A stretch of DNA of 64,000 nt, taken from the NCBI GenBank assembly GCA_017474235.1, contig JAFVIB010000004.1:124001-188000 (forward strand), read 5' to 3'. How positions within the stretch are numbered: the stretch's first letter is position 1; each line of letters opens with the position of its first letter. The position numbers and the translations under genes were made by a program. The stretch is from Alistipes sp. (lineage in GTDB: Bacteria > Bacteroidota > Bacteroidia > Bacteroidales > Rikenellaceae). Below, piece by piece: positions 51,971 to 60,978 of the stretch. The notes under the pieces were generated by a model, which saw only the letters and a list, made by a program, of their open reading frames with translations, was not told the origin of the DNA and ran no database searches.

Positions 51971-53059
51971 CTAACCCAACTCAGACTCCTTCAATCTCTC
52001 GGCATTCTCGGCAACGATAAGGTGGTCGATGCAGTCCTGAATGTCGCCATCCATAAATGCTCCGAGGTTGTAGATTGTGTAGTTGATGCGGTGGTCTGTA
52101 ATTCGTCCCTGCGGATAGTTGTAGGTACGAATCTTTGCAGAGCGGTCTCCTGTTGATACCAAAGTCTTACGCTTTGAGGCAATCTCGTCGAGATACTTCT
52201 GATACTCGAGGTTGAAGATTCGTGTACGAAGCTCCTCAAATGCCTTCTCGGTATTCTTTATCTGTGACTTTTGGTCCTGACACTGCACAACAATACCTGT
52301 CGGGATGTGTGTGAGTCGAATAGCCGAGTAGGTAGTGTTTACGCTCTGACCACCCGGACCTGAAGCACAGAATATATCCTTGCGAATATCGTTCCACGAC
52401 ACCTCAATATCAAACTCATCAGCCTCCGGAAGTACGGCTACTGACGATGCCGATGTGTGGACACGACCCTGAGTCTCGGTCTGTGGCACTCGCTGCACAC
52501 GATGTACGCCCGACTCATACTTGAGTGTGCCATAGACATTCGTGCCGGTAACCTTCATAATTACCTCCTTATAACCGCCCACAGCACCCTCTGAGAAGGA
52601 TGTAATCTCGTACTTCCAGCCCTTTGACTCGATATACTTGGTGTACATACGCATCAAATCGCCGGCAAACAGCGCAGCCTCATCGCCACCTGTACCACCA
52701 CGAATCTCAAGAACGGCATTCTTCGCATCCTGAGGGTCTTTAGGGATAAGCAACAGCTTGATATCCTCCTCCATCTGCACGATAGCCGGCTCCAACTCTG
52801 AAATCTCCATACGCGCCATCTCACGGAACTCCTCGTCCTTCTCTGTTGCCAAAATATCTTTGGCATTGCTAAGGTCGGAGAGAGCCTTGCGATAGCGGTC
52901 TGCTGTCTCGATAATTGGCTCTAACTCACGGTACTCTTTATTGTACTGAACAAACGCCTTGACATCTGCAATCACCTCGGGGTCGGTCAGCTTCTGACCA
53001 AGCTCCTCGTACTTGATTTTCAGACCATCAAGTCGCATTAAAATTGAACTTTCTGCCAT
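51971..53059 (-). CDS. prfA: Peptide chain release factor 1
   Basis: Recognises UAA and UAG stops and releases the finished protein. 362 residues, with EIRGGTGGDEAALFAGDL (about 118-135), the codon-reading tripeptide of the P-x-T type (Pro-Gln-Thr at 192-194, in RVPQTETQGR) that distinguishes RF1 from RF2, and GGQ at 236-238 (GPGGQSVNTT). All features are intact, so UAG should function as a stop in this organism, which matters for the TAG-interrupted gene at 33125-33793. Confidence 0.96.
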   Translation of the reverse strand: MAESSILMRLDGLKIKYEELGQKLTDPEVIADVKAFVQYNKEYRELEPIIETADRYRKALSDLSNAKDILATEKDEEFREMARMEISELEPAIVQMEEDIKLLLIPKDPQDAKNAVLEIRGGTGGDEAALFAGDLMRMYTKYIESKGWKYEITSFSEGAVGGYKEVIMKVTGTNVYGTLKYESGVHRVQRVPQTETQGRVHTSASSVAVLPEADEFDIEVSWNDIRKDIFCASGPGGQSVNTTYSAIRLTHIPTGIVVQCQDQKSQIKNTEKAFEELRTRIFNLEYQKYLDEIASKRKTLVSTGDRSAKIRTYNYPQGRITDHRINYTIYNLGAFMDGDIQDCIDHLIVAENAERLKESELG

Positions 53060-53088
53060 TAGGTATGTTCTATAAATTGTTTAATGAA

Positions 53089-54006
53089 TTATTTCTTTGC
53101 ATTCTTGCTCTGAATCTTCAACCAGTCAGAGAGTGCATCCTTGTACTGCTCGCTGTACTTGAACTCGTCGTGACCGCACCAGCCGTGACCACCTGAAGGG
53201 TAGATGTGCATTGTTGCAGGGACACCGTTAGCCTTCAGAGCCTCATAGTAGAGGATAGAGCTGATTGGTGGCACTGTAAGGTCATCGTCAGAGAGGAGCA
53301 GAATTGTCGGAGGTGTTGTAGGTGTCACGCGATTCTCGAGTGAGTAGTACTCCTGCTCGTTGTGTGTACGGTTCTTACCCAGCAGATACTCAAATGTATT
53401 CTGGTGTGTAGCCCAAGTAGTACCTGTGATTACAGGGTAGAAGAGAATAGAGAAGTTTGGCTTTGTCTCGTCAGGGGTAAATGTAGAGGTGTAAGCAGCC
53501 AAGTGACCACCCGCAGAGCTACCGCAGATACCAACCTGATTAGGATCAACGCCCCACTTCTTACCCTCTGTTCTCATATAGTTGAGAGCAGCCTGTGCAT
53601 CCTCGAGTGGAACAATCTTGTTACCGTGGTTTGGAAGACGATACTTCACAACAACAGCCGAGATGCCGATGCTCTGGAAGTACTGAGCAATAGCAAAGCC
53701 CTCGTGAGCAATACAAACCTTGCTATAACCACCGCCAGGAAGTACTACAATACCCTGACCTGTTGCCTTTGCAGGGTCAGCCTTGTAGATGTAGAAGTCT
53801 GTCTGAGAGGTCTGAGAGAAGTGCATACTGTTGTTAATCTTCTCGTCACGAGTCTCAAAGTTTGAGTGTGGAGCGTTTGTGTTGTCCCAGAAATTGGTGA
53901 TAATCTCGTCTGCACCACTAATCTCTTTTGTCAGAGTGATGGTCTTCTGTGCCGAAACATTGATAGCCATTGCAGCTGCTGCGAGAATTACAAAAAACTT
54001 TTTCAT
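53089..54006 (-). CDS. Secreted alpha/beta hydrolase, tandem copy 3
   Basis: 305 residues with signal peptide 1-19. Alpha/beta hydrolase fold: oxyanion region VVLPGGGYSK (about 87-96), nucleophile Ser164 in CGSSAGGH, acid in LSDDDLTVPP (about 239-248), His274 in PSGGHGW. The family includes BD-FAE-type esterases and acetylxylan esterases of gut Bacteroidetes. The substrate is probably an acylated glycan or small ester. It is paralogous to the next two genes on this strand and closest to the copy at 54954. Confidence 0.9.
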   Translation of the reverse strand: MKKFFVILAAAAMAINVSAQKTITLTKEISGADEIITNFWDNTNAPHSNFETRDEKINNSMHFSQTSQTDFYIYKADPAKATGQGIVVLPGGGYSKVCIAHEGFAIAQYFQSIGISAVVVKYRLPNHGNKIVPLEDAQAALNYMRTEGKKWGVDPNQVGICGSSAGGHLAAYTSTFTPDETKPNFSILFYPVITGTTWATHQNTFEYLLGKNRTHNEQEYYSLENRVTPTTPPTILLLSDDDLTVPPISSILYYEALKANGVPATMHIYPSGGHGWCGHDEFKYSEQYKDALSDWLKIQSKNAKK

Positions 54007-54045
54007 AGTTGTAAATATTTGATTATTAAATTATTATGCTGTTTG

Positions 54046-54933
54046 TTAGAATGAAAGTATCCACTCCTTTGTAGCCTCGAGCCACTGCTGGCGATACTCG
54101 AATGACTCACGACCTCTCCAGCCGTGACCGCCTGAAGGGTAGATGTGCATAGATGACTTTACACCGTGATATTTGAGAGCCTTGTAGTAGATGGTCGAAT
54201 TGACTGTAGGTACTACATCGTCGTCATCGCTGAGCAGGAGCATTGTCGGAGGGGTCTGCGGATTTACGAGCAGATCTACAGAGTGAGCATCCATCTGAGC
54301 AGGGGTACGCAAGTGACCGAGAAGCTCGTCAAATGTGCTCCACTGAGCCTTTGGCGACCAAATTTGACCACTGATAACAGGGTAGAGAAGCACTGCGAAG
54401 TTAGGCTTCTGCTCGCCCTGAAGTACTACTGATGACCAAGCTGCAAGGTGACCACCTGCCGAGCTGCCGCTCACACCAATCTTCTGTGGGTCGATGCCAA
54501 AACGCTTTGCATTCTTACGCATATACTCGATAGCTGCTGCTGCATCCTCCAGCGGAGCCTCTTTTACACCATTTGGCAGACGATACTTGACAACTACCGA
54601 TGTAATGCCGTTATCACGCAGCCACTCTGCCATACCGAAAGAGAGGCTCACAACACTGTAACCTCCACCCGGGAGAATTACAAGGCTGTGACCTGTGCGT
54701 GTAGATTTTTTTGCCTTGAAGATGTAGAGTACAGTCTCTGTGGTGTGAGAGATTTTATATCCCTTACCACTTGTGACAATCTTTTCAGGCTTTGTGTCGC
54801 CGTTAGAGTGAGGTGCAGAGTCGTTGTTCCACAATACTACCACCTCATCGGCAGAGCTCTCTACCTTTGGATTTTTTGCTGTTGCTGTCATAGCCATCGC
54901 TGCTGCAGCAACTAAAAAAAGAAGTCTTCTCAT
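54046..54933 (-). CDS. Secreted alpha/beta hydrolase, tandem copy 2
   Basis: 295 residues with signal peptide 1-19 (SIAMTATAK-like end). Catalytic features: ILPGGGYSV, VSGSSAGGH nucleophile elbow, LLLSDDDDVVPT and PSGGHGWRGR. It differs from the other two copies in the segment between residues 40 and 65 and lacks the YSLENRV stretch they share (it has HSVDLLV), so it is the most diverged of the three. Gaps to neighbours are 20 and 39 bases. Confidence 0.9.
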   Translation of the reverse strand: MRRLLFLVAAAAMAMTATAKNPKVESSADEVVVLWNNDSAPHSNGDTKPEKIVTSGKGYKISHTTETVLYIFKAKKSTRTGHSLVILPGGGYSVVSLSFGMAEWLRDNGITSVVVKYRLPNGVKEAPLEDAAAAIEYMRKNAKRFGIDPQKIGVSGSSAGGHLAAWSSVVLQGEQKPNFAVLLYPVISGQIWSPKAQWSTFDELLGHLRTPAQMDAHSVDLLVNPQTPPTMLLLSDDDDVVPTVNSTIYYKALKYHGVKSSMHIYPSGGHGWRGRESFEYRQQWLEATKEWILSF

Positions 54934-54953
54934 TGTTTTAGTTATTAGTTGTT

Positions 54954-55859
54954 TTAATTGTTCTTTTTGAATAGTCTGAGCCAGTCGGCTATAGCCTCTT
55001 TGCTCGGCTCTGCATATCTATACTCGTCGTGACCTGCCCAGCCGTGACCTCCCGATGGGAATATGTGCATAGCTGCCGGTACTCCGTGTGCCTTTAGAGC
55101 CTTGTAGTAGCGTATAGAGCTGATAGTAGGCACTGTCAGGTCGTCATCAGCAAGCAGCAGCAGTGTCGGCGGAGTTTGAGCATTCACCCTATTTTCAAGA
55201 GAGTAGTACTCTACATCTGCCTCTGTGCGGTACTTGCCAAGCATATTGGCAAATGTTCCGTGGTGTGTGCTGCGAACTGTACCTGTGATTACAGGATAGA
55301 TTAGCACCGCAAAGGCAGGCTTCTCATTATCCGGAGTAACGGTCGAGAGATGTGCAGCGAGATACCCGCCGGCAGAGCTGCCGAGAATACCCACCTCAGC
55401 GGGATTTACGCCCCACTTAACACCCTCGGTGCGCAAATAACGCATTGCTCTTTGTGCATCCTCGAGTGGAATCTCTCTGTGACCATTTGGCAGTCGATAC
55501 TTCACAACTACGGCTGTAATGCCGATACTGCGCAGATACTTTGCAACCTCAAAGCCGTCATACTCGATACACACCTTCCTATACCCACCCCCGGGGACAA
55601 CAACAACTCCCTGACCGGTAGCTACTGCAGGGTCTGCCTTGTAGATGTAGAGGTCGGTCTGTGTGGTGTAGAACAGTTCACACTTCTCGTTTATGCTCTC
55701 ATCCTCCGTAATGCCGTTTGAGTGCGGAGCGGTAGAGTTGTTCCATATATTCTCGACAATCTCGTCCGCACCACTCTCTGACAGCGACAGCACGACGGGC
55801 TTTTGCGCCACGGCGTAGGTTGTTGCAAAGGCAAAAAGTATGTATATCAGCCTCTTCAT
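54954..55859 (-). CDS. Secreted alpha/beta hydrolase, tandem copy 1
   Basis: 301 residues from the ATG at 55857-55859, which begins MKRLIYILFAFATTYAVAQ, a normal signal peptide; a GTG six bases upstream touching the leuS stop is less likely. Motifs: VVVPGGGYRK, LGSSAGGYLA, LLADDDLTVPT, PSGGHGWAGHDE. Directly follows leuS with a five-base gap. It shares YYSLENRV with the copy at 53089. Confidence 0.9.
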   Translation of the reverse strand: MKRLIYILFAFATTYAVAQKPVVLSLSESGADEIVENIWNNSTAPHSNGITEDESINEKCELFYTTQTDLYIYKADPAVATGQGVVVVPGGGYRKVCIEYDGFEVAKYLRSIGITAVVVKYRLPNGHREIPLEDAQRAMRYLRTEGVKWGVNPAEVGILGSSAGGYLAAHLSTVTPDNEKPAFAVLIYPVITGTVRSTHHGTFANMLGKYRTEADVEYYSLENRVNAQTPPTLLLLADDDLTVPTISSIRYYKALKAHGVPAAMHIFPSGGHGWAGHDEYRYAEPSKEAIADWLRLFKKNN

Positions 55860-55864
55860 TGCCA

Positions 55865-58612
55865 CTATTTTACGATGTTGATAATCTTTCCGGGTACAAC
55901 GATAATCTTCTTTGGTGTTGCACCCTCAAGCCAACGCTGTACCTCCTCTTTAGTTACTACATCAGCCTGAAGCTCGGCAGGGGTTGCGCTGAGAGGATAT
56001 ACCTGCTTGCAACGCAGCTTGCCGTTAATCATAATCGGGTACTCAAAGCTGCTCTCAACGAGATACTTCTCCTCGCATACCGGATAAGCAGTGTTGAAGA
56101 TAGTCTCTGTATGACCCATCAGGCTCCAAAGTTGCTCGGTAATGTGTGGAGCAAATGGGGCAAGAAGAACTGACAATGGCTCAAGGATAGCGCGCTTGTG
56201 GCACTCTCCAAGCTCGTTGATGCAGATCATAAAGGCTGCAACAGAGGTGTTGAACGAGAAGTTTTCGATATCCTCGCGAATCTTCTTGATGGTCTTGTGG
56301 AGTGTTTTGAGCTCCTTCTCTGTTGGCTGCTCGTCAGTTACTGCCCACTCGCCATTGCGGTCGAAGAACAGACGCCAGAAGCGGCGCAAGAACTTGTGCA
56401 CACCGTCAATACCGTTTGTATCCCAAGGCTTTGACTGCTCAAGCGGACCGAGGAACATCTCGTACATACGGAGGGTATCTGCACCGTACTGCTCGACGAT
56501 AAAGTCAGGGTTTACGACATTGTACATCGACTTTGACATCTTCTCGACAGCCCAGCCGCAGATGTACTGCCCATTCTCGAGGATAAACTCTGCATCCTTA
56601 AACTCCGGACGCCAAGCGCGGAATGCATCGAGGTCGAGAACATCGTTCTTGACAATATTTACATCGACATGAATCTCTTGAGTCTGATAGTCGCCCTTAA
56701 GGTTGAGTGACACAAACTTGTTTGTGCCAACTACACGATATACGAAGTTTGAACGACCCTGAATCATACCCTGATTTACAAGTTTCTTGAACGGCTCGCT
56801 CTCGCATACATAACCCAAATCGTAGAGGAACATATTCCAAAAGCGAGAGTACATCAAGTGACCTGTTGCATGCTCGATACCACCGACATAGAGATCGACA
56901 TTTCTCCAATACTCATTTGCGCGCTTTGACACAAGTGCCTCATTGTTACGAGGGTCCATATAGCGGAGGTAGTATGCCGAAGAGCCGGCAAAGCCCGGCA
57001 TTGTTGAGAGCTCATACTCCCAACCCTCAACGCGTGCCAATGGTGGCTCACCCTGCTCTGTCGGACCGAAGTTCTCGATTGGCGGAAGCGTTACAGGCAG
57101 CTCGCTCTCCGATACAGGGCGTGCAATATCGCCATCGTAGCGAATTGGGAATGGCTCACCCCAATAACGCTGGCGAGAGAAGATAGCATCACGCAGACGG
57201 TAGTTTACAAGTCGCTTACCCAAACCTCTGCGCTCAACCTCCTCGAACATCTTATAGATAGCCTCCTTGACATCTGTGCCATTGAGGAAGTCGGAGTTTA
57301 TCATTGCGCCCTCCTTGGCATCATAAGATGCAACCGCAAGGTCACCACCCTCGACAACCGGGATAATATCAAGACCGAAGTGGCGAGCAAAGGCGTAGTC
57401 ACGAGAGTCGTGTGCAGGAACCGCCATAATTGCACCTGTGCCGTAGCCTGCAAGTACATAATCCGATGCGTAGATAGGAATCTGCTTGCCTGTGAACGGA
57501 TTTACGGCATAAGCACCGGTAAATACACCGCTCACGCGCTTTGTCTCGGCAATACGCTCGCGCTCTGAACGCTTCTTAGTCTGCTCGATATACTCCTCTA
57601 CGGCACTCTTCTGCTCGGCGGTGGTCATATCAGCCAGCCACTCGTGCTCCGGAGCGACAACCATAAAGGTCACACCAAAAATGGTATCAGGGCGTGTTGT
57701 AAATATCTCGAGTTTGCGGGTTGAACCATCTGCCATCTGCGCATCAAAGAATACCTGCGCACCCTCAGAGCGACCAATCCAGTTACGCTGAATCTCCTTC
57801 AGCGAATCGCTCCACTCCAAAGAGTCAAGACCGTCAAGCATACGCTGTGCATAGGCTGTCACACGGAGCAACCACTGCTTCATACGCTTCTGCTCTACCG
57901 GAAAACCGCCGCGGACAGAGAGACCATCCTTGACCTCATCGTTGGCAAGCACTGTACCCAACTGCGGACACCAGTTTACCATCGTGTCTGCGCGGAAAGC
58001 AAGACGATAGTTCTGAAGAGTCTGCTCACGCTCTGCCTCGCTCATAGCACTCCACTGCTCTGCTGTGAAGTTCATCTCAGTGGTGCAAGCTGCATCTACA
58101 CCCTCGGTTCCGTGAACTGCAAAGTGCTCAACAAGCTCCTCAATAGGCTTTGCCTTCTGCTCCTTGCGGTCGTAGTAGTGTGCAAACATCTTGAGGAATG
58201 CCCACTGAGTCCACTTATAGTACTCTGGCTCGCAGGTGCGCACCTCGCGCTCCCAATCGTAGCAGAAGCCAATCTTGTCCAACTGCTCGCGGTAGCGGGC
58301 AATATTCTTCTCTGTTGTTACAGCCGGATGCTGACCTGTCTGAATAGCATACTGCTCTGCCGGCAGACCAAAGGCATCATAACCCATAGGGTGCAGCACA
58401 TTGTAGCCGCACAGACGCTTGTAGCGTGAATAGATGTCTGAAGCGATGTAGCCGAGAGGGTGACCCACATGCAGACCCGCACCTGATGGATATGGGAACA
58501 TATCAAGTACATAAAACTTCGGGCGACTCTCATCTACATCGACGCGATAGACGCCCCTCTCTTTCCACTCTTTTTGCCACTTGGCTTCAATCTCTTTGAA
58601 ATTGTACTCCAT
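55865..58612 (-). CDS. leuS: Leucyl-tRNA synthetase
   Basis: Charges tRNA-Leu. 915 residues, normal bacterial size. HIGH-type motif HVGH at 48-51 ([12 protein letters not shown]), KMSKS-type motif in EKMSKSMYN near 690, and the CP1 editing domain inserted between (including [13 protein letters not shown] and [16 protein letters not shown]). The editing Asp and threonine-rich segment are present. First gene of the long same-strand run towards 35783, with a candidate promoter at 58708-58715 and a hairpin-forming leader. Confidence 0.97.
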   Translation of the reverse strand: MEYNFKEIEAKWQKEWKERGVYRVDVDESRPKFYVLDMFPYPSGAGLHVGHPLGYIASDIYSRYKRLCGYNVLHPMGYDAFGLPAEQYAIQTGQHPAVTTEKNIARYREQLDKIGFCYDWEREVRTCEPEYYKWTQWAFLKMFAHYYDRKEQKAKPIEELVEHFAVHGTEGVDAACTTEMNFTAEQWSAMSEAEREQTLQNYRLAFRADTMVNWCPQLGTVLANDEVKDGLSVRGGFPVEQKRMKQWLLRVTAYAQRMLDGLDSLEWSDSLKEIQRNWIGRSEGAQVFFDAQMADGSTRKLEIFTTRPDTIFGVTFMVVAPEHEWLADMTTAEQKSAVEEYIEQTKKRSERERIAETKRVSGVFTGAYAVNPFTGKQIPIYASDYVLAGYGTGAIMAVPAHDSRDYAFARHFGLDIIPVVEGGDLAVASYDAKEGAMINSDFLNGTDVKEAIYKMFEEVERRGLGKRLVNYRLRDAIFSRQRYWGEPFPIRYDGDIARPVSESELPVTLPPIENFGPTEQGEPPLARVEGWEYELSTMPGFAGSSAYYLRYMDPRNNEALVSKRANEYWRNVDLYVGGIEHATGHLMYSRFWNMFLYDLGYVCESEPFKKLVNQGMIQGRSNFVYRVVGTNKFVSLNLKGDYQTQEIHVDVNIVKNDVLDLDAFRAWRPEFKDAEFILENGQYICGWAVEKMSKSMYNVVNPDFIVEQYGADTLRMYEMFLGPLEQSKPWDTNGIDGVHKFLRRFWRLFFDRNGEWAVTDEQPTEKELKTLHKTIKKIREDIENFSFNTSVAAFMICINELGECHKRAILEPLSVLLAPFAPHITEQLWSLMGHTETIFNTAYPVCEEKYLVESSFEYPIMINGKLRCKQVYPLSATPAELQADVVTKEEVQRWLEGATPKKIIVVPGKIINIVK

Positions 58613-58657
58613 AAAAAATATATGTTTTTGTTTGTTTCTCTCTGTGATTCAGACTCT

Positions 58658-58690
58658 TATGCGCTCGCGTGTGTTCACATTATGCGCATA
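58658..58690 (-). promoter_or_regulatory. Hairpin-forming leader of leuS
   Basis: TATGCGC (58658-58664) pairs with GCGCATA (58684-58690); the intervening bases contain a further TGTG/CACA pairing. It lies between the candidate promoter and the start codon. No T-box motif is seen. Confidence 0.4.
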
Positions 58691-58703
58691 CGCGGGCGAC
58701 TGA

Positions 58704-58735
58704 TTTGCAAAGATAGTCAATTTTTCTTAAATTTG
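58704..58735 (+). promoter_or_regulatory. Promoter of the secreted esterase
   Basis: TTTG at 58704-58707, 20-base spacer, TAAATTTG at 58728-58735; 28 bases before the ATG at 58764. Its upstream element directly abuts the minus-strand -7 box of leuS. Confidence 0.7.
58708..58715 (-). promoter_or_regulatory. Candidate -7 box of leuS
   Basis: TATCTTTG on the minus strand, a perfect TAnnTTTG match, within the spacer of the divergent esterase promoter. No clear upstream TTTG for this strand. Confidence 0.5.
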
Positions 58736-58763
58736 TACAGAGTAAAACCTAAAATATGAAGAT

Positions 58764-59618
58764 ATGAAAAGACTATTTGTTTGTGTTCTTTCGCTATTTG
58801 CTGTTGTAGCAGTGGCAGAGGCGCAGAGCCGCCTCGAACATTTGACCGTGAAGAGTGAGATTCTCGGTGTAGAAAAATCCTACTCTGTTTACCTTCCTGA
58901 TGGGTATGATACCTCAGGCGAGCGTTACCCTGTTTTGTATCTGTTGCACGGAGCTTGGGGTAACCATAAATCGTGGAATAGAGATGGCGGCGGAGAGCAG
59001 CCTCGTATTACCGATGAGCAGATTGCTGCGGGTAATGTTGTGAAGATGATTGTCGTGATGCCTGATGCTACCGGAACAGGTGCAAGGAGAGGTGGTAAAA
59101 ATATGGGCTACTTTAATGTTCGCGGTTGGGCTTATGAGGACTTCTTCTTTAAGGAGTTTATCCCTTATATCGACCAGACTTTCAGGACTATAGCGTCAAA
59201 AGAGGGTCGTGCAATTGCAGGTCTGTCTATGGGTGGCGGAGGCTCTGTTGTCTATGCACAAAGACACCCTGAAATGTTTGCTGCCTGCTACTCTACAAGC
59301 GGTCTGCTTGACCACCGTTATCGCGCGGTAACTTCAAACCCTGACGAGATTGAGTGGTTGTGGTCTGTAGCACAAACTTCGCCTGTCGAATTTTTGCGTT
59401 ATGCATCTGCTGAGGAGATTGAAAAACTGCGTACTGTCCGCTGGATGTTGGACTGCGGAGATGACGACGGTTTGATACAGACAAACCTCGACTTTTTCTC
59501 AGAGATGAAGCGCGAAAAAGTGGCTGTCGAGTTCCGTGTAAGAGATGGTGTTCACGACTGGAAATTCTGGCGTGAAGCACTGCCGTTGATACTCAATTTT
59601 TCGTTCCCTGCGAAGTAG
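58764..59618 (+). CDS. Secreted esterase (esterase D / feruloyl esterase-like)
   Basis: 284 residues with signal peptide 1-21. Alpha/beta hydrolase: YLPDGYD and VLYLLHGAWGN (about 57-67), nucleophile Ser155 in AGLSMGGGG, Asp in CGDDDGL near 231-237, His264 in DGVHDWKFW. This is the CE1/esterase D pattern seen in carbohydrate esterases that remove feruloyl or acetyl groups. The true substrate is unknown. It is transcribed alone, from a promoter overlapping that of leuS, and ends at a terminator. Confidence 0.9.
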   Translation: MKRLFVCVLSLFAVVAVAEAQSRLEHLTVKSEILGVEKSYSVYLPDGYDTSGERYPVLYLLHGAWGNHKSWNRDGGGEQPRITDEQIAAGNVVKMIVVMPDATGTGARRGGKNMGYFNVRGWAYEDFFFKEFIPYIDQTFRTIASKEGRAIAGLSMGGGGSVVYAQRHPEMFAACYSTSGLLDHRYRAVTSNPDEIEWLWSVAQTSPVEFLRYASAEEIEKLRTVRWMLDCGDDDGLIQTNLDFFSEMKREKVAVEFRVRDGVHDWKFWREALPLILNFSFPAK

Positions 59619-59650
59619 TCGTATTTAACGATTTTCGATAAAATTTTTAG

Positions 59651-59694
59651 ACATCCCAAGGTCGGTTTTGCAGTGCCGATTTTGGGATGTTTTC
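59651..59694 (+). terminator. Rho-independent terminator of the esterase gene
   Basis: Stem ACATCCCAA/TTGGGATGT (59651-59659 with 59682-59690), with an inner TCGG/CCGA pairing (59662-59665 with 59676-59679) and a T-rich tail. Confidence 0.8.
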
Positions 59695-59967
59695 TCTCTG
59701 TAACTGCCTAAAAATCGCACTTTTTGGAGAAATTTTTAACTTTTTTCCGAGTTTTTGAAATTTTTTCACAACTCGACAACTTTTCAAAAAGCGTCAATAT
59801 ACAATCATCTGAAAATCAAACTGTTACAAATTAACATATAAACAAATTCTATTTTGTGATGTAAAGTATAAGAAAAAAGAATAAGCAAACCTGTCGAAAA
59901 GGGGCTAAAGAGGGCGATTTTGAGCCTCGATTTTGACATATATATAGTGTAAATAAAAAAATTTGAT

Positions 59968-59975
59968 TAACTTTG
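59968..59975 (+). promoter_or_regulatory. -7 box of the rpsL (str) operon
   Basis: TAACTTTG, a perfect TAnnTTTG match, 77 bases before the rpsL ATG. The AT-rich region upstream could act as an UP-type element. Confidence 0.65.
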
Positions 59976-60052
59976 CACCCGCCTAACGGCAAAACGAAAT
60001 AGAAATTGGGGCGTCAAACCCCCGCAAGTTTAACAAATTAAAGGTTTAATAA

Positions 60053-60439
60053 ATGCCTACTATTCAACAGTTAGTAAGAAACGGCAGAGTCAAGATGGAG
60101 GACAAGTCGAAGTCTCCGGCTCTGGCAGCGTGCCCTCAGCGTCGTGGCGTTTGTACTCGTGTGTACACCACCACTCCAAAGAAGCCGAATTCGGCTATGC
60201 GTAAGGTTGCGCGTGTAAGATTGACCAATGGCAAGGAGGTCAACGCCTATATCCCAGGAGAGGGTCACAACTTGCAGGAGCACTCTATTGTGCTTGTACG
60301 CGGTGGTCGTGTAAAGGACCTTCCGGGTGTTCGTTATCATCTCGTTCGCGGTGCTCTTGATTCCGCAGGTGTAGATGGTCGTCGTCAGCGTCGTTCTAAG
60401 TACGGTGCAAAGCGCCCTAAGGCTGGTGCTAAGAAATAA
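60053..60439 (+). CDS. rpsL: 30S ribosomal protein S12
   Basis: 128 residues. Decoding-centre protein, with [13 protein letters not shown] (Lys43) and [11 protein letters not shown] (Lys88); both lysines have the streptomycin-sensitive wild-type identity. Basic C-terminal tail KRPKAGAKK. First gene of the str cluster, as in most bacteria. Confidence 0.99.
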   Translation: MPTIQQLVRNGRVKMEDKSKSPALAACPQRRGVCTRVYTTTPKKPNSAMRKVARVRLTNGKEVNAYIPGEGHNLQEHSIVLVRGGRVKDLPGVRYHLVRGALDSAGVDGRRQRRSKYGAKRPKAGAKK

Positions 60440-60482
60440 GCCTTGAGAGATTAACAAATTATTCTAAGAAAGAGAAAACAAA

Positions 60483-60959
60483 ATGAGAAAAGCTAAGCCA
60501 AAGAAGCACACTCTACTTCCTGATCCGAAGTTCAACGATGTGGCAGTAACCCGCTTCGTGAACAATCTTATGCTGGATGGCAAGAAGAGTATTGCCTACA
60601 CCATTTTCTACGACTCTTTGGAGCTGGTGGGCAAGAAGATGAAGGATGCTGATAAATCTCCAATTGAGGTTTGGAAACAAGCCCTTGAGAATGTCACTCC
60701 GCAGGTTGAGGTAAAATCTAAGCGTATCGGTGGTGCGACATTCCAGGTACCAATGGAGGTTCGTCCGGAGCGCAAGATTTCTATTTCGATGAAAAACCTT
60801 GTACTCTATGCGCGTAAGCGTTCCGGAAAGACTATGGCAGAGAAGCTTGCCGGCGAGATAGTAGATGCTTACAACTCTATGGGTGCTGCATTCAAGCGTA
60901 AGGAGGAGATGCACCGCATGGCAGAGGCAAACAAGGCATTTGCACACTTCAGATTTTAA
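60483..60959 (+). CDS. rpsG: 30S ribosomal protein S7
   Basis: 158 residues. Primary 16S rRNA binder of the 30S head. Conserved patterns [18 protein letters not shown] (about 29-46), [10 protein letters not shown] and the C-terminal [23 protein letters not shown] end are all present. It follows rpsL by 43 bases and precedes fusA by 19. Confidence 0.99.
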   Translation: MRKAKPKKHTLLPDPKFNDVAVTRFVNNLMLDGKKSIAYTIFYDSLELVGKKMKDADKSPIEVWKQALENVTPQVEVKSKRIGGATFQVPMEVRPERKISISMKNLVLYARKRSGKTMAEKLAGEIVDAYNSMGAAFKRKEEMHRMAEANKAFAHFRF

Positions 60960-60978
60960 TTTATAGGAGAGACAGACA

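Larger units (their letters stand above)
59619..60052. other. Intergenic region upstream of the str operon
   Basis: 434 bases: esterase terminator, a very AT-rich stretch (59700-59880), two direct copies of CGATTTTGA (59915-59923 and 59928-59936), the rpsL -7 box, then a leader containing small pairings GCC/GGC and GGGG/CCCC. No reading frame or RNA gene was recognised. Confidence 0.6.

Noticed and set aside
55865..58612. Second or truncated leucyl-tRNA synthetase
   Set aside because: Full length with both catalytic motifs and the editing domain.
58613..58703. T-box riboswitch before leuS
   Set aside because: The leader is about 90 bases and lacks the conserved T-box bulge sequence and a terminator/antiterminator pair.
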